Made by a program: the position numbers and the translations under genes. From Leptotrichiaceae bacterium (GTDB lineage: Bacteria > Fusobacteriota > Fusobacteriia > Fusobacteriales > Leptotrichiaceae), in assembly GCA_030532815.1 (NCBI GenBank), contig JAUNKI010000042.1, positions 1 to 12,821 on the forward strand: a stretch of 12,821 nt of DNA. The letters are read 5' to 3'. The notes beneath the pieces were generated by a model. The model was not told the DNA's origin. It did not search any database and was given only the letters and a program-made list of their open reading frames with translations. Shown piece after piece: positions 7,460 to 12,821 of this stretch (the first letter of the stretch is position 1; each line of letters begins with the position of its first letter).

Positions 7460-8338
7460 TTAAAACCGCTTCTTCAATTCTTTAATATATCCAGCAAGCA
7501 ATGACGGCCAGTCTGTCTGGATAATGTCCACACCTTTATTTATAAGAACTCCCCAGCCTTTGTCAAACCCTTCGAGTATAGCCTTGCTGTCATCATATCC
7601 TGCATACAGATTAGTCAAATCATTCAGTTTTATGGAATTTACCCATACAAAATATCCTTCTTTCTGGAGTTTTCCAATATATTCATCTTTGAAAAATAAT
7701 GATTTTTCATTTTCTGCAATCAGTTCAAATCCTACAATATTTATATTTTTCTGATTCAGCGTCAGTTCCACATCTTTTTCAGTCTTGACTATGGGCATGT
7801 ACATATATTTTACTTTATGTTTCCTGAAAATTTCAAAAAATTCCTTTTCAGGAGCACTTTTTATTATAAGCTGTTTCCTTACGTTATATTTATCAAAAAA
7901 TACGAGTAAATCTTCAAAGTATTCCCATGCCCTGTCAATGTTTATCAATACGTCTTTTCCTTCAAAATATTTTAAAACCGTATCCAGTCTTTCAGTTTTA
8001 TATTCCGTTTTTTCTCCTATACTGTTATTGAAACCGTTTTTCTCTATTTCTCCTGAAGACATTTCTTTTATATTTTTCCTTTTATTGAGAAGTCTTTTTT
8101 CATTACCGTCATGAAAAGCATAGTAAATCCCGTCTGTTGACTTTATAACATCTACTTCTATCATATCACCTCCTGATAAAAGTGATGCTCTGTATGCAGG
8201 TACAGTATTTTCAATTATGTTTCCTGCCGATGTTCCTCTATGTACCGCTACAAGAATTTTTTTTTCATTTATTTTTCTGTTTAACAGTTCATTTATTTCG
8301 GAATATTCTTTTTTTCCGAATACTTTTTCCTTTTTCAA
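7460..8338 (-). CDS. cytoplasmic glycerophosphodiester phosphodiesterase family protein
   Basis: This 292-residue enzyme of the GDPD (PLC-like phosphodiesterase) family would cleave glycerophosphodiesters to sn-glycerol 3-phosphate and an alcohol. The catalytic set is visible: His33-Arg34-Gly35, Glu43-Asn44-Thr45, Glu61-x-Asp63 (metal ligands) and His76-Asp77; the C-terminal VDIIQTDWPSLL is also typical. There is no signal peptide, so it acts in the cytosol like UgpQ rather than like periplasmic GlpQ. The start is TTG at 8336-8338, with AAAGGTG 7 nt upstream; the first in-frame Met (residue 59) would remove the catalytic HRG, so the rare start is needed. It lies 36 bp after the permease gene in the same operon, which suggests it processes the imported substrate. 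The large insert around 85-120 is variable in the family. The true substrate is unknown. Confidence 0.88.
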   Translation of the reverse strand: MKKEKVFGKKEYSEINELLNRKINEKKILVAVHRGTSAGNIIENTVPAYRASLLSGGDMIEVDVIKSTDGIYYAFHDGNEKRLLNKRKNIKEMSSGEIEKNGFNNSIGEKTEYKTERLDTVLKYFEGKDVLINIDRAWEYFEDLLVFFDKYNVRKQLIIKSAPEKEFFEIFRKHKVKYMYMPIVKTEKDVELTLNQKNINIVGFELIAENEKSLFFKDEYIGKLQKEGYFVWVNSIKLNDLTNLYAGYDDSKAILEGFDKGWGVLINKGVDIIQTDWPSLLAGYIKELKKRF

Positions 8339-8374
8339 TTTTTTGCACCTTTCTTAAATAATTATGTATACTTT

Positions 8375-10072
8375 CTATTTTTTGCTGTCGTTTTTTCCGT
8401 ATATGAGATATAAAGTTATAGAAGCTATTATCATCAGCACTACCGAATAAACAAGTGCAATAGCCTGACTATCCTTTAATGTCTGTGTCGCATCAGTACT
8501 GTTTCTTATGACAATTCCCAGTGTTCTCAGTAACGGATGATATAAAAACACCGTCAAATCATAATCTGCAAGCAGGCTGTTAAAATTCAGTGCAAGAATT
8601 GCCATAGTTGACGGCAATATAATAGGGAAAATAACTTTTCTGAACGTATAAAAAGTATCTGCCCCCAAGCTTGTAGCGGCTTCTTCCAGTTCATTGTCAA
8701 TACTGAAAAATGTAGCTTTCAGCATTCTCAATGAAAAAGGAATTTTTACTATTACATAAGCAATAAGGAGAATCCATACGGTTCCTGTAAGTATATTCCC
8801 GAAAACAAGGGGATTTTTCTTATCAAAAGCCGTAATAAGTCCTATTGCTATTAACGTTGCAGGCAAAATCCATGGAATAAGCATTACATATTCAAGAACA
8901 AGTGACCATTTATTTTTATATTTATGAAGTATTCTTGATACCGCCAATGTTAAGATGACAACTATCACTGAAGCTCCCGCCGAATAAACAATACTTGTAA
9001 TAAAAGGTTTCAGCACAGTTATATTTGAAAATACGTCAATATAGTTCTGTAAGGTAAATCCTGTTATAACTCCTGTGGATATACTCTTTGAATTCGTAAA
9101 TGAAAACAGTATGACAAAAATTACAGGAATTATATATATGAAAAACAGTATATACGCTGCTATATGTACTGCAATATTTATAATAGGATTATTTATTTTC
9201 TGTTTTACAATTACCGACTTTGTTTTGGAAACCGACATAAAATTTCCCTTCTTTTCAAAATAAATCATGAAAGACAGTAAAATCAAAGTGGCTATTCCGA
9301 GTACCAGTGCCAGAACTGCCGCCAGATCTCTCGAAGTTACCGTCTGAGAAAACGTCAGTATCATGGGACCTATTGTCTGAAAATTTTTCCCTCCTACAAT
9401 CAGAGGTGCAGATGTCGCTCCAAGTCCTGTAATATAAAGCAAAACCGTAATAGCATATATTGTCGGTTTCAATACGGGAAGTACTACTTTACGCAATATA
9501 TAAAATTGTGATGCTCCCATATTTTTTGCCGCTTCAATTGTTGAGTAATCTATTTTTCTTATGGCATTTGACAGAAATATTACGTGATTTGAAGTAACTG
9601 CAAAAGTCATTATAAATGCTACGGCTCCGTATCCTTCAAACCAGTCGGGATTCATTCCCGGAAATATTTTCAACAGAGTTCTCGTTATTATGCCGTTCGC
9701 TCCGTATACAAATTTGTATCCTGAAGCCAGCACCACACCGCCATATATTAATGTAGTCATATATCCAAGTTTTAGAATTTTTGCACCTTTTACATCAAAA
9801 TAATCTATAACGAGAACTAAAAATATTCCTATGAAATTAACTGTAAACAGTAATGTAGTTGCCAATATAAAGCTGTTCTTCAAACTTTTTACCGCTCTCG
9901 GAGAAGAGAAAAGTTTCTGAACGGAATCAGTTTTAAAAGTACCGTTCTGAAAAAATATGACTTTTAATATATTCAGGTTGGGATAAATTAAAAATGTAAC
10001 GGCAAACCATATAATTACAGCATACATTATATATGCAAAAAATTTCGTAGACAGTATTTTCTTATTTTTCAT
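8375..10072 (-). CDS. fused two-domain ABC transporter permease (Fe3+/AfuB/PhnV type)
   Basis: This inner-membrane permease carries two binding-protein-dependent transport domains in one chain of about 565 residues and roughly 12 membrane segments, as in FbpB/AfuB-type permeases. Each half has an EAA loop that docks the ATPase: EAAKNMGASQFYILRKVVLP (near residue 180 of the chain) and EAATSLGADTFYTFRKVIFP (near 464). Relatives move ferric iron, hexose phosphates or 2-aminoethylphosphonate, so the fold alone does not define the substrate. Two starts are possible. A GTG at 10079-10081 overlaps the ATPase stop by GTGA but has no usable ribosome binding site. The ATG at 10070-10072 has GAGGGG 8 nt upstream, inside the end of the ATPase gene, and is preferred. 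Either way, translation is closely linked to the ATPase. Confidence 0.9.
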   Translation of the reverse strand: MKNKKILSTKFFAYIMYAVIIWFAVTFLIYPNLNILKVIFFQNGTFKTDSVQKLFSSPRAVKSLKNSFILATTLLFTVNFIGIFLVLVIDYFDVKGAKILKLGYMTTLIYGGVVLASGYKFVYGANGIITRTLLKIFPGMNPDWFEGYGAVAFIMTFAVTSNHVIFLSNAIRKIDYSTIEAAKNMGASQFYILRKVVLPVLKPTIYAITVLLYITGLGATSAPLIVGGKNFQTIGPMILTFSQTVTSRDLAAVLALVLGIATLILLSFMIYFEKKGNFMSVSKTKSVIVKQKINNPIINIAVHIAAYILFFIYIIPVIFVILFSFTNSKSISTGVITGFTLQNYIDVFSNITVLKPFITSIVYSAGASVIVVILTLAVSRILHKYKNKWSLVLEYVMLIPWILPATLIAIGLITAFDKKNPLVFGNILTGTVWILLIAYVIVKIPFSLRMLKATFFSIDNELEEAATSLGADTFYTFRKVIFPIILPSTMAILALNFNSLLADYDLTVFLYHPLLRTLGIVIRNSTDATQTLKDSQAIALVYSVVLMIIASITLYLIYGKNDSKK

Positions 10073-10077
10073 TTTAT

Positions 10078-11097
10078 TCACCCCTCATACTGCAAAATAT
10101 CATTTTTATTTATATACAAATCGAGTATGCTTCCTATTTCATAATCCGTCTTTCCGTCATCTTTTTCGAGACTTTTAATTTTATATCCTTCAGCTTCAAA
10201 CATGTATTTTGTAAACATTCCGTAAAATTCCTTGTCTATCACTTTTCCTTTTATTTTTATATATTTTTCGGGATTATCATTAAGAATAGTATTTATTCTT
10301 TCTATTCTTATATATCCGTCTTTATCGGTATTATACGAAGAACCGGAAATTTCATTAAATTTTCCGAGCATTTTCCTATCAATTTTATTTATATCCCCTA
10401 TAAAGTTGCATACAAATTCCGTTTCGGACTTATTGTATATTTCAAAAGGAGTTCCTATCTGTTCGACTATTCCTTTGTTAAATACGGCTATCCTGTCAGA
10501 TAAAGTAAGTGCCTCTTCCTGATCATGAGTTACATAAATTGTGGTTATCCCGAATTTCTTCTGAAGTTCCTTCAGTTCATTTCTAAGCTGAATACGAAGC
10601 TTTGCATCCAAATTAGAAAGAGGTTCATCAAGCACCAGTATTTTCGGCTTCAATATAAGTGCTCTTGCTATGGCAACTCTCTGCTGCTGCCCTCCTGACA
10701 GTTCCGAAACTTTCTTTTTCAGCTGTACTTCATTTAAATCCACCTTTTCGGCTATATCCTTTACCTTCCTGTCTATATCTTCCTTTTTTTCTTTTCTTAC
10801 TTTCAATCCAAATGCAATATTTTCATACACCGTCATAGTAGGAAACAGGGCATAGCTTTGGAAAACCATTCCTATTTCTCTTTCTTCAACAGATACATCA
10901 GTTATATCTTTACCTTCTATGAAGATTTTCCCCTTTGTCGGAGTTATAAATCCGACCAGACTTCTCAATGTAGTTGTTTTTCCGCACCCTGAAGGACCGA
11001 GCAAAGTAAAAAACTCACCTTCATTTATTGTCATTGTCAAATCGGGTATGGCAACAAATTCTCCGAATTTTATTTCTATATTTTTAAAATCAATCAT
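10078..11097 (-). CDS. ABC transporter ATP-binding protein (Fe3+/spermidine/Ugp-like family)
   Basis: This 339-residue ATPase powers the permease encoded next to it. All nucleotide-binding motifs are intact: Walker A GPSGCGKTT (34-42), Q-loop Gln80, signature LSGGQ (133-137), Walker B ILVLDEP (153-159) with catalytic Glu158, D-loop SNLD and switch His191. After about residue 235, a C-terminal extension with TOBE-like character reaches the end, as in FbpC/PotA/MalK-type subunits. The ATG has AAGGAG 9 nt upstream. The gene is separated from the binding-protein gene by 427 bp holding a foldback repeat and two hairpins, but is tightly joined to the permease gene. This ATPase group serves iron, polyamine, sugar-phosphate and organophosphate importers. 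Confidence 0.93.
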   Translation of the reverse strand: MIDFKNIEIKFGEFVAIPDLTMTINEGEFFTLLGPSGCGKTTTLRSLVGFITPTKGKIFIEGKDITDVSVEEREIGMVFQSYALFPTMTVYENIAFGLKVRKEKKEDIDRKVKDIAEKVDLNEVQLKKKVSELSGGQQQRVAIARALILKPKILVLDEPLSNLDAKLRIQLRNELKELQKKFGITTIYVTHDQEEALTLSDRIAVFNKGIVEQIGTPFEIYNKSETEFVCNFIGDINKIDRKMLGKFNEISGSSYNTDKDGYIRIERINTILNDNPEKYIKIKGKVIDKEFYGMFTKYMFEAEGYKIKSLEKDDGKTDYEIGSILDLYINKNDILQYEG

Positions 11098-11156
11098 TAT
11101 ATATTTCTCCTTAATTAAAAGATTTTTTAACTTCTTTATAAGATATATAAAATATT

Positions 11157-11176
11157 CAGGGGGACTAATCCCCCTG
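11157..11176 (-). terminator. GC-rich hairpin before the ATPase gene (possible attenuator)
   Basis: CAGGGGG (11157-11163) pairs perfectly with CCCCCTG (11170-11176) around a 6-nt loop. This is the only strong GC stem in the gap. On the minus strand it is followed by AATATTTTATATATC, which is U-rich but not a clean U run, so full termination is doubtful. On the plus strand CCGTCCTTTTT follows, although no plus-strand gene needs a terminator. It lies about 60 nt before the ATPase start codon and may lower downstream expression or protect the upstream message. Confidence 0.4.
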
Positions 11177-11260
11177 CCGTCCTTTTTATCATTTTTTTCG
11201 TTTTCAGCTTCTTTTTAATATTCAATTTTTACAGTGTGAAAAATGCAGAAAGTGAATATC

Positions 11261-11284
11261 GTAAAAATATCATTTTATTTTTAC
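11261..11284 (-). other. AT-rich perfect hairpin in the transporter operon gap
   Basis: GTAAAAATA (11261-11269) pairs with TATTTTTAC (11276-11284) over 9 bp around a 6-nt loop. There is no T run after it on the minus strand, so it is not a typical terminator. In DNA this AT-rich it could be chance, but together with its neighbours it adds to a highly structured spacer RNA. Confidence 0.35.
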
Positions 11285-11346
11285 AGCGAATGAGTATTTT
11301 TTGAGTTTTAGTAAAATTTAAGTTGATAATTTTTTGGGTTCAAATC

Positions 11347-11490
11347 TATCTCATAAGTCAAAAATAATTTTCTAATTATAAGTATCATATATTTTTAAAA
11401 ATTAAAAGACGTTATTTTTGCTGATTTTATAAAAACAGAAAAATATATAAAAATTTATGATTAGATATCCTTTTCTACTTTATGAAACAG
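11347..11490 (+). repeat. foldback repeat, copy C (about 144 bp)
   Basis: The left end TATCTCATAA (11347-11356) and right end TTATGAAACAG (11480-11490) are imperfect inverted repeats. The arms align along their length with one gap, sharing ATATATTTTT and CTAATTATAA/CTAATCATAA blocks. It closely matches copy B in sequence, size and orientation. It starts 34 nt after the stop of the binding-protein gene in transcription order and lies inside the operon, so the message should carry a long hairpin just behind the first cistron. Confidence 0.75.
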
Positions 11491-11524
11491 TTCCGAACAT
11501 ATTTTTTCAAAAAATATAAAATAA

Positions 11525-12586
11525 CTACTGCAATATCTGAAGTTCTATTTTTTCAATCCATTTATTTATATTTTCAGATACAAATTCCCAATCTATATCC
11601 TGCTTTTTAGTAAATGACTTTTCAAATTCTATCATTTTAGGATCTGCCATAGCCAATGCCTTTGTATTTGCAGGCATACTTGTAAACTGTTTGGACCATG
11701 CAGCCTGTATTTCAGGAGAGCCGAACCATTCAACAAAAGCTTTTGCCTTTTCAAGTTTCTTAGTTCCTTTTACGATACCGAAACCTTCTATTACAAAAGG
11801 TACCCCAACTTCAGGTCTTACTATTCCCACTTTAACTTTATACTGTTCTTCCCTTCCGGCTATACCGCTTGACCATATCTGTCCCATTCCGACTTTTTTA
11901 TCGGCAATTTTTGAAAACAGATCTTCTCCCTTTACGGAAGGTACTCCGTTTTTAAAATATTCCCCTATTGCTTTCCATCCTTCTTCTGAAATTCCCAAAT
12001 CTCCGTTTGCATCTCTGTATCTTGTGAGTATTCCTGAAATTACAACTCTTGTTGTCCCATTTCCCAATGTAGAAGGAACTTCGTATTTTCCTTTGAAATT
12101 TGCAGGAAGATCGAGCCAGTCCTTTGGAGCATTATTTTCATCATACTGATTTAATCCGTAAACCATAACTATCGCCTGTTTTACTATAGCGTGATAATAT
12201 CCGTCCTTATCATTCAGTCCTTCAGTTACTTCCGCAGCCCATTTCGGAACATACTGCTCAAGCAGACTTTCCTTTTTCAGATTTGAAAAATCCATCTGAT
12301 TCGGACCGAACACTATGTCTGCAATAGGATTGTTCTTTTCCGCTATTAGTCTGTTTGTTATTTCTCCTCCCCCTGCTTCTACAAATTCAAGTTCAAATCC
12401 TGCTTCTTTTGCTTTTTCTTTCAGCCATTCTCCCCTTCCGTCAGATAACGAATTTGAATAAACGACTAAAGTTTCATTTCCGCTTTTTTTACCTTCTTCT
12501 CCTGTTTTTCCCTCTTCTTTTCCTCCACAGCTCATTAAAAATACTAAACTTAACAAGCTTAATAATAACATCCATTTCTGTTTCAT
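11525..12586 (-). CDS. lipoprotein solute-binding protein of the ABC importer
   Basis: This 353-residue protein captures the substrate outside the inner membrane and hands it to the permease. The N-terminus is a lipoprotein signal: a basic start, a Leu-rich core and the lipobox LMSC with Cys20, followed by a flexible Gly/Glu/Lys linker. The mature domain begins near residue 39 with TLVVYSNSLSDGRGEW and follows the two-lobe fold of the ferric-binding FbpA/AfuA group (extracellular solute-binding family 1/8 type), with ADIVFGPNQMDF and AKAFVEWFGSPEIQAAWSK as family-like stretches. The paired tyrosines that bind iron in FbpA are not obvious at the expected C-terminal place, so iron is not the favoured ligand; this is a visual judgement. 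The ATG has AAGGAGAG about 8 nt upstream. It is the first gene of the operon, behind a strong promoter and two operator-like palindromes. Confidence 0.9.
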   Translation of the reverse strand: MKQKWMLLLSLLSLVFLMSCGGKEEGKTGEEGKKSGNETLVVYSNSLSDGRGEWLKEKAKEAGFELEFVEAGGGEITNRLIAEKNNPIADIVFGPNQMDFSNLKKESLLEQYVPKWAAEVTEGLNDKDGYYHAIVKQAIVMVYGLNQYDENNAPKDWLDLPANFKGKYEVPSTLGNGTTRVVISGILTRYRDANGDLGISEEGWKAIGEYFKNGVPSVKGEDLFSKIADKKVGMGQIWSSGIAGREEQYKVKVGIVRPEVGVPFVIEGFGIVKGTKKLEKAKAFVEWFGSPEIQAAWSKQFTSMPANTKALAMADPKMIEFEKSFTKKQDIDWEFVSENINKWIEKIELQILQ

Positions 12587-12614
12587 GATACACTCTCCTT
12601 AAAAATCAGATTTT

Positions 12615-12630
12615 GTTTAATGTATTACAT
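12615..12630 (-). promoter_or_regulatory. second operator-like site (O2)
   Basis: On the minus strand ATGTAATACATTAAAC matches the upstream palindrome O1 at 13 of 16 positions; one half-site is intact and the other partly decayed. Its centre is 73 bp from that of O1, close to seven helical turns, which suits binding by one looping tetramer or two dimers on the same DNA face. It lies in the leader, 28 bp before the start codon. Confidence 0.5.
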
Positions 12631-12687
12631 AATAATTTAAGTATATATATGTAAAAATTTATTCATATTTTACTTTATTATTCAATT

Positions 12688-12703
12688 ATGTAATGCATTA
12701 CAT
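12688..12703. promoter_or_regulatory. 16-bp perfect palindrome, probable repressor operator (O1)
   Basis: ATGTAATGCATTACAT is its own reverse complement over 16 bp. It lies about 9-24 bp downstream of the predicted transcription start of the transporter operon, a classic repressor position. The LacI-type regulator encoded last in the operon is the likely ligand. The centre is GC rather than the CG usual for LacI-family operators, so another dimeric regulator remains possible. Confidence 0.65.
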
Positions 12704-12718
12704 TTTTATTTCGTTTTA

Positions 12719-12746
12719 AGTATACCTCGATTTTTCTTTTTGTCAA
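12719..12746 (-). promoter_or_regulatory. promoter of the transporter/phosphodiesterase operon
   Basis: On the minus strand, a consensus -35 box TTGACA (12741-12746) and a near-consensus -10 box TATACT (12719-12724) are spaced by 16 bp. The predicted start is near 12712, giving a leader of about 125 nt that holds both operator-like sites. This is one of the best promoter matches in the window. Its -35 box begins only 6 bp after the stop codon of the open frame at the window edge. Confidence 0.82.
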
Positions 12747-12752
12747 TACTTG

Positions 12753-12821
12753 TTATCCAAGCTTTCTTCCGTGAGGGCTCATTGCCGCCCTCACACTCCT
12801 GCTATCGGCTACAAAATTTTG
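12753..12821 (-). CDS. possible 3' end of a gene cut by the window edge (TnpB-like tail?)
   Basis: The minus strand is open from the window edge for 22 codons to a TAA at 12753-12755. The frame reads FVADSRSVRAAMSP and ends in GRKLG. Its GC content is about 49 percent, far above the surrounding DNA. The SVR-containing tail and an overlapping GC hairpin recall the end of TnpB genes in IS200/IS605 elements, where the last codons overlap the right end and the guide RNA. This rests on a faint resemblance only. It could equally be a non-coding repeat that happens to be open in one frame. Confidence 0.3.
   Translation of the reverse strand, partial: QNFVADSRSVRAAMSPHGRKLG
12771..12794 (-). other. 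GC-rich hairpin at the right window edge
   Basis: GTGAGGGC (12771-12778) pairs perfectly with GCCCTCAC (12787-12794) around an 8-nt loop. No T run follows on either strand, so it is not a standard terminator. It lies within the open frame described at 12753-12821 and would fit a subterminal palindrome of an IS200/IS605-type right end, or a dispersed palindromic repeat. It is 25 bp upstream of the -35 box of the transporter operon. Confidence 0.5.

Larger units (their letters stand above)
11098..11524. other. structured gap inside the transporter operon
   Basis: 427 bp separate the binding-protein stop from the ATPase start, although the other operon gaps are 36 bp or less. The gap contains no supported gene. 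It holds, in transcription order, foldback repeat copy C (11347-11490), an AT-rich perfect hairpin (11261-11284) and a GC-rich perfect hairpin (11157-11176). No convincing promoter was found in front of the ATPase gene, so its transcript probably has to read through all three. Confidence 0.6.

Noticed and set aside
11691..12149. 152-codon plus-strand frame opposite the binding-protein gene
   Set aside because: It is fully antisense to a clear lipoprotein gene, with Ser/Pro-rich shadow composition and no motif or ribosome binding site.
8375..12586. Plain ferric-iron importer (FbpABC)
   Set aside because: Not excluded, but the GDPD and LacI genes in the same operon and the lack of an obvious iron-binding tyrosine pair make an organic substrate more likely.

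Overview
The window is AT-rich DNA in which all ten full-length protein genes lie on the minus strand, most of them with strong AAGGAG/AGGAGG ribosome binding sites. The low GC, the lipoprotein-anchored binding protein, the Lys/Ile/Asn-rich proteins and the gene families present suggest a member of the Fusobacteria, probably Leptotrichia or a close relative. This is inference from composition and protein style; a low-GC Firmicute cannot be excluded from the sequence alone.

Layout, read in the direction of transcription (right to left). At the right edge there is a GC-richer 69-bp open frame with an internal hairpin. It may be the end of a gene or of an IS200/IS605-type element that continues outside the window. 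Directly after it comes a near-consensus promoter (12719-12746), followed by a perfect 16-bp palindrome and a diverged second copy 73 bp downstream, which look like paired repressor operators. These control an apparent operon: lipoprotein solute-binding protein, ABC ATPase, fused double-domain ABC permease, cytoplasmic glycerophosphodiester phosphodiesterase (GDPD) and LacI-family regulator. The simplest reading is a self-regulated uptake-and-cleavage pathway for a phosphodiester or other organophosphate. It resembles Ugp/UgpQ in logic but is built on a ferric-iron/AfuABC/2-aminoethylphosphonate-type transporter. The substrate is not shown by the sequence.

Next is a ROK-family sugar kinase (probably glucokinase) with its own promoter. 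It is followed by a three-gene operon: a CNNM/CorC-type membrane protein with CBS domains, an MgtC/SapB-type membrane protein coupled to it by an ATGA overlap, and an unrecognised membrane protein with TPR-like helices. The first two families are linked to magnesium, so this may be a magnesium or envelope-stress unit. A 20-codon frame begins at the predicted transcription start and ends inside the ribosome binding site of the first gene. The last gene is an AzgA-type (NCS2) purine permease with its own promoter.

The most striking non-coding feature is a family of three related foldback repeats (100-144 bp) at 2100-2199, 6233-6374 and 11347-11490, all in the same orientation. The two complete copies are long imperfect palindromes with TGTCTCATAA/TTATGAAACA-like ends. 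One of them sits inside the transporter operon, between the binding-protein gene and the ATPase gene. A different element with inverted ends lies at 172-318. No rRNA, tRNA, CRISPR array or complete insertion sequence was seen.
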